Source: Alloactinosynnema sp. L-07
GTDB lineage: Bacteria; Actinomycetota; Actinomycetes; Mycobacteriales; Pseudonocardiaceae
Direction of reading: 5' to 3'
Length of the DNA: 64,000 nt
Assembly: GCF_900070365.1 (NCBI RefSeq)
Contig: NZ_LN850107.1
Coordinates: 1,612,001 to 1,676,000, forward strand
Position numbers and translations under genes: made by a program. Below, one piece after another: positions 1-8,988 of this stretch; position 1 is the stretch's first letter, and each line of letters opens with the position of its first letter. A model generated the notes under the pieces. The model had not been told where the DNA came from, did no database searches, and saw only the letters and a list, made by a program, of their open reading frames with translations.

Positions 1-1
1 C

Positions 2-529
2 AGTCTCGCGAAGAAGCTCGCCGAGCGGCGCGCACCGGTCGACCCAGTCGAGGTGCGGGAATTTGACAGGTCCACGTGGGCCGACGAGCCGAAGTCCGTC
101 CTGGCGACCTTCCAGGGGCAGAGCACCGACGCGGTCCACCATCACATCGTCATCGCCGAGTTCAAACGGATCCGGCCGCCGGGATCGGCGGCGATCCCCC
201 TCGTTTCGGTGACCACGGCGGACACCATTGTGACCTTCCCGCTGCACAGTTCGAAGTGGCACTACCGGCCCGAATTGGAGACGACGAAACGCAACCCGAC
301 CTCGCTCAAGGTGCTGGGCATTCTTTCAGTTCCGCTGACCGCGGGCCTGAGCCTGTTCCTGCTGGGGATCAAGACGGAAACCGTCACCGGACATCTGGTG
401 CTCACCATCCGCGCCACCGACCGGGACCGTGACATCCGGTTTGAGGACATCTTCGTACCTGTCTATGGCCGGATTCACCGGATGATCAACGAGCACCTGC
501 TGGACGCACTGGTCGCCAGGAACAGTTGA
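2..529 (+). CDS. hypothetical protein, 5'-truncated by window edge
   Basis: The reading frame is open from base 2 with no stop, so the gene probably begins left of the window; an internal GTG at 53 is the first in-window start candidate but has no good ribosome binding site. The visible 175 residues hold one hydrophobic stretch near the middle (LKVLGILSVPLTAGLSLFLL) that could be a membrane segment, followed by a soluble C-terminal part. I do not recognise a family. It is followed by a TetR remnant in the same orientation. Confidence 0.5.
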   Translation, partial: SLAKKLAERRAPVDPVEVREFDRSTWADEPKSVLATFQGQSTDAVHHHIVIAEFKRIRPPGSAAIPLVSVTTADTIVTFPLHSSKWHYRPELETTKRNPTSLKVLGILSVPLTAGLSLFLLGIKTETVTGHLVLTIRATDRDRDIRFEDIFVPVYGRIHRMINEHLLDALVARNS

Positions 530-608
530 CACCTAGCGTTTGGTCAGCTCCTTGCCGCAGTGGACCCGACCGTCAGCGGATGCGCCACCCAGCGCAGGAA
601 GACCCTAG

Positions 609-809
609 TTCGCATACTTCGTCGAGCGGCTCGTGCCGGTGTGCGCACAATTGCTGGACGCCGCGGTCGACGCGGGTGAGATCAGTGTGGACATCAGCGC
701 CTACGAGTTGATGCGTGGTATCGGAAACCTTTGCGTCTCAGGGGATCGCGACCCCCGCTACGACGCACGCCGCCTGGTCCAACTCCTGATCGCAGGCCTG
801 CGGGGCTGA
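609..809 (+). pseudogene. TetR-family regulator remnant (C-terminal part only)
   Basis: Frame 3 from base 609 to the TGA at 807-809 encodes a stretch ending DARRLVQLLIAGLRG, the typical C-terminal helix of TetR-family ligand domains, preceded by AYELMRGIGNLC. The frame is closed upstream by TAG at 606-608 and no helix-turn-helix N-terminus is found in any frame between 530 and 608. I infer that the 5' part was lost by deletion. The fragment lacks a plausible start codon and signal. Confidence 0.6.
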
Positions 810-814
810 GGCGG

Positions 815-3331
815 TCAGCGGCGCAGCGCCTCCGCCGGTGGCTTGCGCAGTGCCAGTCGGGTCGGCACTTCGATGGTGACGAAGGCGAGGCAGACGATGA
901 CCGCCACCGTGACCGGAAGCAGCAGGACCGGCCCCGCGGGCCACGGCGTGCCGAGGAAGCCGATGCTGAGGAAGGCCAGCGGCAGCGCGGACACAGCCAG
1001 TCCCGCGATGGTCGCCGACCCGGCGACGGCGGCGGCCTCCCGCCGCACCATGGCCCGGATCTGGCGGTGCGTGGCACCGATGAGGCGCAGCGTCGCGATC
1101 TCGTGGGCTCGTTGTGCCGTCATCGCGACGATCTTGTTCGCGATGCTCAAGAGCAGATAGCCCAAGATCACGCTGATGGCCGCGAGGTTGAGCCAGAGCC
1201 CGGCCGGAGCCGCGGTGGGCGCCGCGTCCGTGTTTTCTAGGTCAATGCCGGGCCGTGCCTCGACCAAGGCTGTCAAAGCGTTCGCGGAAGCGGCGGTTCC
1301 GTCGGTCCGGACGAGGATGCTCTGATCGAGGCCGGACGTCGTGTGTCCCTTCACGAGGTCGTGGGACAGTGCGACCGGACCGAAGCCGAGGCCGCGCTCG
1401 TAGATCGCGACGACGCGCGCCTGGACGGGGGAGCCGTCCCCGAGCAACAGGTTCACCGTCTGGCCGAGTGGTGCGTCCCGTGCTTGGGAAACGTCGCCGC
1501 TGATGGCGATCGTGTCGCCCGTCAGCTGGTCCAGGTCACCGGCGCGCACGTCGAGATCGAGCACACCCGCCGCCCCCGGGCCGAGGACGATCGCCGACTC
1601 CGTCTCGGACTCCACGTCGCCGAACACCCTGTGCGGCCACACGATCGAGGTGCCGGAGACGGAGGCGGCGCCTTGGACACCGGGGGATGTCTTGGTCGCT
1701 GCCAGGAGATCGCGCGGCACGCCGCCGAGAGCGTCCGCGCCGATCCGGTGCTGCGCCAGCGTTGCGGCCCGCGCGTCCGCTGAGGTCGCGCTCAGCACGG
1801 TCGTCTGGGACAGCCCCCAGGTGATTGCGAAGGCCACCGCCATGGCCAGTGCCGTCATCACCCCGGCGAATCGCTGGGCGTGTCCCCGCAGGTTGGACGC
1901 GGCCAGCCACGTCGAGACGGCGGCGCGACGCGGCAGGCGCGCGACGAACACCCGCCCGACACGACTCACGGTCCACGGGCCCGCCATCGCCAGCCCGATC
2001 GCGGCGAGGATGCCCGCGGTCGATGTCGCGGCGGCACCGAGTTCCGTCGGGACAACGATGGGCGTCACTGAGAGCACGGTCGCGGCCACGATGACCAGCA
2101 GTCCCGCCAGCGCCCGCAAACGATTCGGTGTGCGCGGTTCACTCGTCGACTGGGCGACCGCCTCGGTGGCGGGCATGCGCGAGGTCCGCCACGCCGCCGC
2201 CCGCGTGGTCAGCTGGACCAAGGCGAGCATGAGGGCGGCGGCGGCGAGCCCAGGCAGCGCACTGACGGTCGACGGAAGCGCCGCGGGCAGGAGCCCGAGT
2301 TGGATCAGCAGGTCGCGCAACTGGCCTGCCAGCAGGTATCCGAGCGCCACCCCCGGCGCCATGACCAGCAACGCGACGACGGATGCCTGCCCCGCGACCA
2401 GGCGGCGCACCTGGAGGGGGGTCGCGCCGACGGCGCGGAGCAGGGCGAGCTCGCGTTGTTGCCCGCTGAGGGAGACCGCGCAGGCGCCTGCCACGACGAA
2501 GCCGATGATCATCAGGATCAAACCGGCCAGGGACGCGGCCAGCAGGAGCAGGAGGCCGCGCGCCGCGGTGGTCCCTGGTGCGCCGGAGTCACCCCGGTCG
2601 GCGCCGGTCGAGACCGAGAGGTTCGGAGTCCGGTCGCGGATGGCGGTGGCCACGCTCTCGACGGCTTCCGGTGCGGCCTTGATGCCGATGAGGTCGACGG
2701 CGGTGGACGAGCCCTGGGTCAAGGCGGCCATCCCGCTGGCGGCCGAGTCGGCGAAGAAAAGCTCGTCCGTGGCGCCCTGCACCACCGCCGACACCCGGAA
2801 CGAGGCCGCGGGCTCGCCCGCGACGGTGATCTGGACGTCGTCGCCCGGCTTCACGTCGGCGGCCTCGGCCGCGGTGCGACCGAGCGCCACCTCGTTCTGG
2901 CTACGAGGAGGCGAGCCGACCACACCTGGTTTCTCGATCAGGTCGACGGAGGCCCAACCGTGGCCTGCCGTGCGCGGGTCGGCCGAGGGCACCACGTCGC
3001 CCGCGGAACTTACGGCGGCGGCAGGGAAGCTGACGTCACCCACGGCGCGGGACACCCCAGGGAGGGCGGCCAGGTCGGTGACGAGGTCGGCGGGGAGCCT
3101 GCGCCGTTCGGCGAACGAGACGGGGAGACCCTCCTGGGTCGGCATGCTCTGCTCGGCCGAGACCACGATGTCGGCCCCGCCGAGCCTGCCGGTCGGTGCG
3201 TGGGAACTCAGCCCCGTCTCGACGATGACGCCGGTGGCCGTCACCAGGGTGAGACCGCCCAGGATCGCCAGCGCGACCGCGATCATCGAACTGATCCGGC
3301 GGCGCGCCATGCGCGCTGCGAGCGAGATCAT
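815..3331 (-). CDS. ABC transporter permease with two FtsX domains (MacB/LolC-like)
   Basis: This 838-residue membrane protein has an N-terminal anchor (about residues 15-38), a large extracytoplasmic region, a three-helix FtsX domain starting near residue 258, a middle group of helices, and a second C-terminal FtsX domain. Each FtsX domain carries the family signature after its first helix (RELALLRAVGAT and HEIATLRLIGAT). Such permeases work with a LolD/MacB-type ATPase to move lipophilic compounds, peptides or antibiotics out of the membrane. It overlaps the ATPase gene by 4 bp (ATGA), so the pair is one operon. The substrate is not apparent; a serine hydrolase gene is divergent and a two-component system lies nearby. 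Confidence 0.9.
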   Translation of the reverse strand: MISLAARMARRRISSMIAVALAILGGLTLVTATGVIVETGLSSHAPTGRLGGADIVVSAEQSMPTQEGLPVSFAERRRLPADLVTDLAALPGVSRAVGDVSFPAAAVSSAGDVVPSADPRTAGHGWASVDLIEKPGVVGSPPRSQNEVALGRTAAEAADVKPGDDVQITVAGEPAASFRVSAVVQGATDELFFADSAASGMAALTQGSSTAVDLIGIKAAPEAVESVATAIRDRTPNLSVSTGADRGDSGAPGTTAARGLLLLLAASLAGLILMIIGFVVAGACAVSLSGQQRELALLRAVGATPLQVRRLVAGQASVVALLVMAPGVALGYLLAGQLRDLLIQLGLLPAALPSTVSALPGLAAAALMLALVQLTTRAAAWRTSRMPATEAVAQSTSEPRTPNRLRALAGLLVIVAATVLSVTPIVVPTELGAAATSTAGILAAIGLAMAGPWTVSRVGRVFVARLPRRAAVSTWLAASNLRGHAQRFAGVMTALAMAVAFAITWGLSQTTVLSATSADARAATLAQHRIGADALGGVPRDLLAATKTSPGVQGAASVSGTSIVWPHRVFGDVESETESAIVLGPGAAGVLDLDVRAGDLDQLTGDTIAISGDVSQARDAPLGQTVNLLLGDGSPVQARVVAIYERGLGFGPVALSHDLVKGHTTSGLDQSILVRTDGTAASANALTALVEARPGIDLENTDAAPTAAPAGLWLNLAAISVILGYLLLSIANKIVAMTAQRAHEIATLRLIGATHRQIRAMVRREAAAVAGSATIAGLAVSALPLAFLSIGFLGTPWPAGPVLLLPVTVAVIVCLAFVTIEVPTRLALRKPPAEALRR

Positions 3332-4083
3332 CGCAAGCCCTTCGTGATGGTGACGAGGCGGTGGGCCAGATCGGTGGCGTCGGGACGCACGACGGTGGCG
3401 ATCACGCGACCGTCGGCCATGACCAGGGCCGTGTCCGCGCGGGCGGCCGCGGCCGGGTCGTGGGTGACCATCACGACCGTCTGCCGCAGTTCGGCGGAGA
3501 TCTCGCCGAGCAGGTTCAGCACGGCGTGCGCGGCCTGGAGGTCGAGGGCGCCGGTCGGTTCGTCGGCGAACACGACCGCGGGCCGCGCGACCAGGGCCCG
3601 AGCGATCGCCGCGCGTTGCTGCTGGCCCCCGGAGAGCTCGGCGGGCCGGTGGTGCAGGCGGTCGCCGAGCCCGACACGGTCGACGAGCTCACGCACCCAG
3701 CGCGAGTCGGGGGTGGTCCCGGCCAGCCGCAGGGGGAGGGTGATGTTGTCCTCGACACTGAGCGAGGGCAGCAGGTTGTAGGCCTGGAAGATGAACCCCA
3801 CGCGGTCCCGGCGCAGCTCCGATCGCCGGTTCTCGCTGAGCTGACCGGTGTCCTGGCCGTCGATCATGACCCGCCCGGTGGTCGGGATGTCGAGGCCCGC
3901 TGCGCAGTGCATGAGCGTGCTCTTGCCGGAGCCCGATGGCCCCATCACCGCCATGAATGTGCCGCGCTCGACGACGAGAGACACGTCGTCCAGTGCTCGC
4001 ACGCCCCCCGGATAGGTCTTGCTGGCGCGAGTGAGTTCGATCGCGGGGGCCTGCCGCCCGAGTTGGCGGTCCTGGGTGATCAT
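3328..4083 (-). CDS. ABC transporter ATP-binding protein (LolD/MacB type)
   Basis: This 251-residue protein has every ABC ATPase motif: Walker A GPSGSGKST, Q-loop FQAYNLL, signature LSGGQQQR, Walker B VVFADEPTGALD and the H-loop in MVTHDP. The GALD variant and the overall length are typical of LolD/MacB-class ATPases that pair with FtsX permeases, and the permease follows with a 4-bp overlap. The ATG at 4083 has a GAGGA ribosome binding site just upstream. The promoter should lie in the 191 bp shared with the divergent serine hydrolase gene. Confidence 0.93.
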   Translation of the reverse strand: MITQDRQLGRQAPAIELTRASKTYPGGVRALDDVSLVVERGTFMAVMGPSGSGKSTLMHCAAGLDIPTTGRVMIDGQDTGQLSENRRSELRRDRVGFIFQAYNLLPSLSVEDNITLPLRLAGTTPDSRWVRELVDRVGLGDRLHHRPAELSGGQQQRAAIARALVARPAVVFADEPTGALDLQAAHAVLNLLGEISAELRQTVVMVTHDPAAAARADTALVMADGRVIATVVRPDATDLAHRLVTITKGLR

Positions 4084-4274
4084 GGGTCCTCTTCGGTGGT
4101 GTCGTTGTTGGCTTCGACGCTACGAAGAACAGGCCGTGCGGACGATCCTGTGAGCGACCCGAAGGGCGGTATAGCCAGCACCACCACAGGTGGCCCGGCA
4201 GCGGGATGGGGCGCGACGCGGTCTCCGGACAGGCTGAGGTGGTCCGCGAATCCGCTTCACCGAGGAGGCACCGC

Positions 4275-5483
4275 ATGACCGACTCACGACCGCTCCCGAC
4301 CACGTCCCCCAACCGCGCTCAGCGGCGCCGATGGCCGTGGGTCGCCGCCACCGCGGTCGTGCTCGCGGGCGCGGCAACGGGTCTGGTCGTGCAGCCCGCA
4401 CTGGGCGGCGAGGCGGCTGCCACGATGAGCGGTTCGGCGGGCGGGCGTCCCATGCAGGTCCGGCTCAACGCCCTGGTGCGCGACGAGGGTTTCCCGGCGA
4501 GCCTTGCGGCGGTGCGTTCCGCGGATGGCCGGATTCGCAACTTCACCGCGGGGGTCGCGAGCCTGACCGAAGGCGGCAAGGTTCCGACCGACGGTCACGT
4601 CCGGATCGGCAGCAACACCAAGACCTTCGTCGCGACCGTCGTTCTGCAGCTCGTGGGGGAGGGCAAGGTCGGCCTTGACGACCCGATCGAGAAGTACCTG
4701 CCCGGACTCGTCCGCGGCGACGGGATCGACGGCCACCACATCACCGTCCGCCAACTGCTCCAGCACACCAGCGGGCTGCCGGACTACGACGAGGAGATCG
4801 GCGGCAACTTCGAGGCGCTGCAGCACAACTATCTCGACCCACGGGGAGTCCTCGACAAGGGTCTGAGCCATCCGGCGCTGTTCGCCCCTGGCACCGCGTG
4901 GTCCTACAGCAACACCAACTACCTGCTGGCAGGCCTGTTGATCGAGAAGGTCACCGGTCGGCCGGTCGGTGAGGAGATCACCCGCCGGGTGATCGACCGG
5001 ATCGGTCTGCGCGACACCTCCTGGCCAGGGGTAGGCGACCAAAGCATCCCCGGGAGGCATCCGCAGGGGTACTTCGCGGCCAAGGAAGGCGCGCCGTTGG
5101 TGAACGTGACCACAATGGACCCGTCGTGGGGCTGGGCGGCTGGGCAGCTGATCTCGACCCCCAGCGACGTCACGCGCTTCTTCACCGCACTCCTGGGCGG
5201 TCGGTTGCTCAAGCCTGAGCAGCTGGCTGAGATGAAGAAGACCGTGGCCGCACCGCATTCGAGCGTCCGGGGTGACGAGCGGTACGGACTGGGAATCCAG
5301 ACGTTCACCTTGAGCTGCGGGGGTTTCGCCTGGAGCCACGGTGGGGACATCCCGGGATTCGAGACCCGCAACGCGGCGACCGAGGACGGTCGCGTCGTGT
5401 CCCTGACGGTGACGTCCCTCCCCACCACAGAGAAGGCCGCCAGGCACGTCGAGGACGTCGTCGACGCCGCGATGTGTGACTGA
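4275..5483 (+). CDS. membrane-anchored or secreted serine hydrolase (class C beta-lactamase / DD-peptidase family)
   Basis: The start at 4275 was chosen because GAGGAGG lies 5-8 bases upstream; an in-frame ATG at 4206 has none. The 402-residue product has an arginine-rich N-terminus and one hydrophobic helix (about 20-40), either an uncleaved anchor or a signal peptide. The penicillin-binding fold follows, with SNTK (S113, K116; the SxxK nucleophile motif), YSN near residue 212 and HGG near residue 355. The family includes DD-carboxypeptidases, esterases and peptidases, so the substrate stays open. It is divergent from the ABC exporter and convergent with the response regulator gene, sharing a strong terminator with it. 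Confidence 0.88.
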   Translation: MTDSRPLPTTSPNRAQRRRWPWVAATAVVLAGAATGLVVQPALGGEAAATMSGSAGGRPMQVRLNALVRDEGFPASLAAVRSADGRIRNFTAGVASLTEGGKVPTDGHVRIGSNTKTFVATVVLQLVGEGKVGLDDPIEKYLPGLVRGDGIDGHHITVRQLLQHTSGLPDYDEEIGGNFEALQHNYLDPRGVLDKGLSHPALFAPGTAWSYSNTNYLLAGLLIEKVTGRPVGEEITRRVIDRIGLRDTSWPGVGDQSIPGRHPQGYFAAKEGAPLVNVTTMDPSWGWAAGQLISTPSDVTRFFTALLGGRLLKPEQLAEMKKTVAAPHSSVRGDERYGLGIQTFTLSCGGFAWSHGGDIPGFETRNAATEDGRVVSLTVTSLPTTEKAARHVEDVVDAAMCD

Positions 5484-5490
5484 CCCGCCC

Positions 5491-5520
5491 GGTCGCGGGG
5501 GCGCTGCCGCCCCCGCGACC
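5491..5520. terminator. bidirectional hairpin terminator
   Basis: A perfect 13-bp stem (5491-5503 with 5508-5520) closes a CTGC loop between two convergent genes. The right arm reaches the first base of the response-regulator stop codon. The symmetric GC stem without a U tract is typical of actinomycete terminators. Confidence 0.8.
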
Positions 5521-6182
5521 TAACGCGAGGACCGCTGCTCGTCGTCGAGATACCGCAGGACGGCACTGACCCGGCGGTCGGCTCGATCGCTCGGCGCCAG
5601 GTCGAGCTTGGCGAAGATGTTGCGGATGTGTTTGTGCACCGCCCCTTCGCTGACGACGAGACGCTCGGCCACCGCCAGGTTGCCCAGCCCTTCCGCCATC
5701 AGGGCCAACACCTCGCGCTCCCGGGCGGTGAGCCGGTCGAGCCGCTTGTCGGGACGGCTGCGCACCAGCAGTTGGGACACCGCCTCGGGGTCGAGCGCCG
5801 TGCCGCCCGCCGCGACGCGCCGCAGGGCGTCGAGGAACTCCTCGACCCGGCCGACCCGCTCCTTGAGCAGGTATCCCAGGCCCGCGGCGCCGCCTGCCAG
5901 GAGTTCCGTGGCGAAAGTCTGCTCGACATAGGCCGACAGGACCAGGATCGCCAGAGCGGGTTGGCGCCGTCGGGCCTCGACCGCCGCGCGGATGCCCTCG
6001 TCGGTGTGGGTCGGGGGCATCCGCACGTCCACGATCGCCACGTCGGGTCGGTGTTCGTCGAGCGCCGCCAGGAACTCGATCGGTGTGGCCGTCGTGGCGA
6101 CCACGTCCAGGGATTCGGCGCGCAGCAGCAGCGCGAGCCCTTCACGAAGCAGCGCGTCGTCCTCGGCGATCACGATCCGCAC
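5520..6182 (-). CDS. NarL/LuxR-type response regulator
   Basis: The GTG start at 6182 begins MRIVIAEDDALLREG and overlaps the end of the kinase gene by 13 bp; the open frame extends further upstream but that part is antisense to the kinase. The 220-residue product has a receiver domain with D8/D9, phospho-acceptor D52 (VAIVDVRMP) and a lysine in LLKERVG near 105. A LuxR-type helix-turn-helix (LTAREREVLALMAEG...VHKHIRNIF) lies at about 150-195. It is the partner of the upstream kinase. No target promoter could be recognised. Confidence 0.93.
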   Translation of the reverse strand: MRIVIAEDDALLREGLALLLRAESLDVVATTATPIEFLAALDEHRPDVAIVDVRMPPTHTDEGIRAAVEARRRQPALAILVLSAYVEQTFATELLAGGAAGLGYLLKERVGRVEEFLDALRRVAAGGTALDPEAVSQLLVRSRPDKRLDRLTAREREVLALMAEGLGNLAVAERLVVSEGAVHKHIRNIFAKLDLAPSDRADRRVSAVLRYLDDEQRSSR

Positions 6183-7399
6183 GGCAGGTCGACCTCCAGT
6201 GTCGTTGGCCCACCAAGGGGGCTGGTGAGCAGGAATGTGCCGTCGTGGGCCTCGACGCGTTGGCGAATGCCGGTCAGACCGGTGCCGCCGCCCTCCGCGG
6301 CACCCCCCGCGCCGTCGTCGGTGACACGGACGCGGAGGCGACCTCCGTGGTTGTTCACCGTGACGGTGGCGTGCCGGGCGCCGCTGTGTCGGGCCACGTT
6401 CGTCATGGCCTCGGAGACGGCGAAGTAGGCGCTGGACTCGACCGAGGCCGGGCAGCGGCCGATCAGGTCGATGTGGACAGTGGTTGGGATGACCGAGTGT
6501 GCGGCCAGGCTGGTCAGCGCGCCGTCGAGACCACGGTCGGCGAGCACCGGCGGCAGGATCCCACGGGCGACGGATCGCAGCTCGCTCAACGCCTTCTCGG
6601 CCGCTGTCTGCGCCTGTCCGAGCAACTCGTCGGTCTGGGACGGGTCGCGCTCGAGCGTGCGCCGCGCGGCACCGATCAGCACCGTCACGGCGACGAGCGT
6701 GTTCTGGGTGCTGTCGTGCAGGGCGCGTTCGATCCGGCGCAGCTCGACCGCGTGCGCGTCGAGCGCCGCGGCGCGGGTGGCGGTGAGCTCGGCGATCCGC
6801 TGCGGTATGTCGGTGCCCGGCAGCGGGCCCAGGAGCAGGCGGCCTCTGCGCATCTGGAGCCGCGCGAGTGATGGCGTCAGAAGGACCGTGAGGGCGAGCC
6901 ATACCAAGGCGGACAGAGTAACGAGCCAGGCACCTGTCCAGTCGCGTACCACCCAGAACCACAGCGTCGCGGACGCGACCTCATCCGCGGGCAACAGTGT
7001 CCACCATGCGGGGAAGGTCAGGTCTCGCACCGCCGACAGCGGCAGCATGACGCCGAGGACCCCGAGCAGGAATCCGCCCGTCGCGTGTCCGGCCAACCAC
7101 GCCAACTCACGTCGCACGTCGGTGTCGGCCAGGGCGGTGCGGACCCCAGTCGGCCACGGGGCGGGTTCCACGAGGTCGACGCCCCACTGCCGCAACCGTG
7201 CCCGCTCCCGTTGCGCGACACCGTGCGCGGTGCGGAGTGCGCCGGGTAGCAGAAGCAGCCCGACACCGATGAGTGAAGCCACGATGGTGACGGTGAGCCA
7301 GAGCAGCGCGAGCAGGGCCAGCGCCGAGGTCGCGAGCCCGCCGCACACCTGCAGGAAGGCCGTCGATGTCCTCCGCCACAGCGGTTCCAGCCGTCGCAT
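6170..7399 (-). CDS. sensor histidine kinase, NarL/DesK class
   Basis: The product has several N-terminal transmembrane helices (two hairpins with a charged cytoplasmic loop), a dimerisation helix with the phosphorylated histidine in RIERALHDSTQNTL near residue 224, and a C-terminal HATPase_c domain with the N-box MTNVARHSGA and G-boxes VTDDGAGG and GTGLTGIRQRV. This HisKA_3 arrangement always pairs with LuxR-type regulators, as here. The start at 7399 is preferred because GGAGAGG precedes it; an ATG at 7423 is possible. The integral-membrane sensor without a large outer domain suggests detection of membrane or cell-wall stress, which is inference. Confidence 0.9.
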   Translation of the reverse strand: MRRLEPLWRRTSTAFLQVCGGLATSALALLALLWLTVTIVASLIGVGLLLLPGALRTAHGVAQRERARLRQWGVDLVEPAPWPTGVRTALADTDVRRELAWLAGHATGGFLLGVLGVMLPLSAVRDLTFPAWWTLLPADEVASATLWFWVVRDWTGAWLVTLSALVWLALTVLLTPSLARLQMRRGRLLLGPLPGTDIPQRIAELTATRAAALDAHAVELRRIERALHDSTQNTLVAVTVLIGAARRTLERDPSQTDELLGQAQTAAEKALSELRSVARGILPPVLADRGLDGALTSLAAHSVIPTTVHIDLIGRCPASVESSAYFAVSEAMTNVARHSGARHATVTVNNHGGRLRVRVTDDGAGGAAEGGGTGLTGIRQRVEAHDGTFLLTSPLGGPTTLEVDLPCGS

Positions 7400-7494
7400 A
7401 CCCTCTCCGTCCCTAGGCGCCATCGCCTGCGGGCGACGTTGGGGCCTGATCCACAGTCTAGGTCTGTCCTGAGCGGACCCTGCGGCTCGGTGTC

Positions 7495-7985
7495 TCAGGT
7501 CAGTCCGGTCGCGGTCAGGGTGAGTTGCTGGATCAGTGCCTCGGCCGCGGTGTCGGCGTCGCGGGCCAGCGCCGCCGCCTCCAGCCCACGGTGCTCGGCG
7601 ACGTGGTCGCGGTCGGGGTGGCGGTCCGCCGACCAGCGGCTAGGGCATGTCCTGCGGATCATGGCGGGCGCTATCCGCGCCCGCTTGACCCCTGGCCGCA
7701 CCGCGGGAACGGCCACGGACAACCAGTACGCGACCGTCCCTGCGGCACGCCCAGGAACCAAGCGGATCACGGATCCCACCCACCATGATCCACAGGACAC
7801 GCCCTAGCCAGCTCGCTCGCGGTCCACATCCGGTCGAAGGTCTCCAGCAGGACCGGCGGTCGGAGAAGGCTGGGACGGCGAAGCCGCGGTTGGGCAGCCG
7901 GTCGGCTAGGCCCTCGCCGACCACCCGCACGAGCGCCTCACGAATGACGGCCAGGCTCACGCCCTGCAGATCACCGTGCTGCGAC
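7495..7985 (-). pseudogene. GntR-family (FCD) regulator, decayed and interrupted by a miniature transposon
   Basis: On the minus strand the remnant of a winged-helix domain (GVSLAVIREALVRVVGEGL, then NRGFAVPAFSDR) is followed by a frameshift and deletion. FCD-domain sequence resumes (PVLLETFDRMWTASELA), is interrupted by a 160-bp element with a CTAG duplication, and continues as RWSADRHPDRD to a TGA at 7495-7497. Removing the element and one CTAG restores the in-frame junction SELASRWSADR. The N-terminus and most of the FCD domain are missing, so the gene was dead apart from the insertion. Confidence 0.75.
7640..7807. mobile_element. MITE-like element with CTAG target duplication (IS5-type ends)
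   Basis: A 160-bp segment (7644-7803) is flanked by CTAG at 7640-7643 and 7804-7807. Its ends are inverted repeats starting GGGCATGTCCTG on the left and GGGCGTGTCCTG on the right (read inward), and similarity between the ends continues for about 45 bases with scattered mismatches. It has no coding capacity. Excising the element with one CTAG rejoins the flanking GntR remnant in frame, which fixes the boundaries. A four-base YTAR duplication fits the IS5 group of transposases, so it was probably mobilised in trans. Confidence 0.85.
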
Positions 7986-8196
7986 GGCGCGTCTGGTCGC
8001 GCGCGCCTGGCTAACGGCGACGGCACCGTGACCGCCGCGGGTATCGCGGCGCGAGCGGATCGAGGTCGAGACCGACGAGCACTGAGCTCCGCTGTGGACG
8101 CCGATCGGCGACGCGGGCGCCCGTCGCCTGGCCTCGCTCATCAGACCGGTCAACGACGCGTTCACAGTTGTCGGGACGTTCAGGCAACTGCGCTGA
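7984..8196 (+). pseudogene. SCO6745-family protein remnant (C-terminal part)
   Basis: Frame fragments read LANGDGTVTAAGIAAR, then after a one-base shift ERIEVETDE, an in-frame TGA, and LWTPIGDAGARRLASLIRPVNDAF up to TGA at 8194-8196. The order and spacing resemble the C-terminal winged-helix end of SCO6745-family proteins of actinomycetes (pattern DADG.LTAAG..LR..IE..TD......W..LG..G..RL..L..P). One frameshift, one internal stop and the missing N-terminus make it a pseudogene. The family call is from memory of the pattern and is tentative. Confidence 0.45.
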
Positions 8197-8205
8197 TCGG
8201 CCCGT

Positions 8206-8889
8206 TCAGGTCCGTGCTGAGTCGACTCGCTCGACGAGAACTCGCAGCTCCCTCTCGAAGAGGGCGTCGGCGTCGAGGTGCATGGCCGAGAAGCCGCCGC
8301 CCAGTTCGAGGCTGACGATTCCGTGCAGCCGGGACCACACCGAGACGGCGAGGTGGAACGGCTCGGTGCCCGCGCCCCGGGCGGCGAGGACGTCTTCGTG
8401 CTCGTAGGTCACCGGCCCGGCGGGCTTGGGGTCGTCGATGCCGTGCAAGGCGGCCAGCAAGATCGCCATGAGTGACCGGGCCGCGGCGGCGAGAGGTTCG
8501 GCGTGGGCGTCGTAGCCCGGTAGTGGCGGTTTGAACAGCAGCTCGTAGCGGTGCGGCTGAGCCAGCGCCCAGGCCCGATACGCGCCCGCCAATCCGCGGA
8601 CTCGCTCTTCCGGGTCGCGGCGGGGCGTTGTGGGGTCGAGCACGGGTGCCAGAGCGTCGCGCAGGTCGCAGTAGGCGTCGATGACCAGCGCGGTCAGCAG
8701 GTCGTCCCGGTTGGCGAAGTAGCGATAGAGCGCGGGCCCGGACACCCCCAACTGCTTGGCGATGGCGTTGATCGAGATCGCCTGCGGCCCACCCGAGGCC
8801 AGTTGATCCAGGGCCGCCGCCTTGACGTCTTCGCGAACCTGCTCACGGAACCGCTCCCGCATCGGATTGCGGGCGGCTGCTGGTTGCAT
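8206..8889 (-). CDS. TetR/AcrR-family transcriptional regulator
   Basis: This 227-residue protein has a TetR helix-turn-helix at about residues 20-65 (ISINAIAKQLGVSGPALYRYFANRDDLL) and a C-terminal ligand domain with the motif AQPHRYELLFKPPLPGY, typical of the TetR subgroup with a WHG-type C-terminal domain. The ATG at 8889 is preceded by GGGAGG. It is divergent from the DUF2306 gene, and a 17-bp palindrome in the shared intergenic region is the likely operator, so it probably represses itself and its neighbour. Confidence 0.9.
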   Translation of the reverse strand: MQPAAARNPMRERFREQVREDVKAAALDQLASGGPQAISINAIAKQLGVSGPALYRYFANRDDLLTALVIDAYCDLRDALAPVLDPTTPRRDPEERVRGLAGAYRAWALAQPHRYELLFKPPLPGYDAHAEPLAAAARSLMAILLAALHGIDDPKPAGPVTYEHEDVLAARGAGTEPFHLAVSVWSRLHGIVSLELGGGFSAMHLDADALFERELRVLVERVDSART

Positions 8890-8988
8890 CCCGGCCTCCC
8901 TCCACCTCGCAACTCTAACACCCGGTCTCTAGCGTAAGAAGTCCTAACAACACTTTATATGCAGATTGATTGCTTAGGGGTTATCCGC

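Noticed and set aside
1503..3781. Long plus-strand open frames opposite the ABC transporter genes
   Set aside because: They are antisense to clear FtsX and ATPase genes, have arginine/alanine/threonine-rich composition and no domain motifs; high GC content creates such frames.
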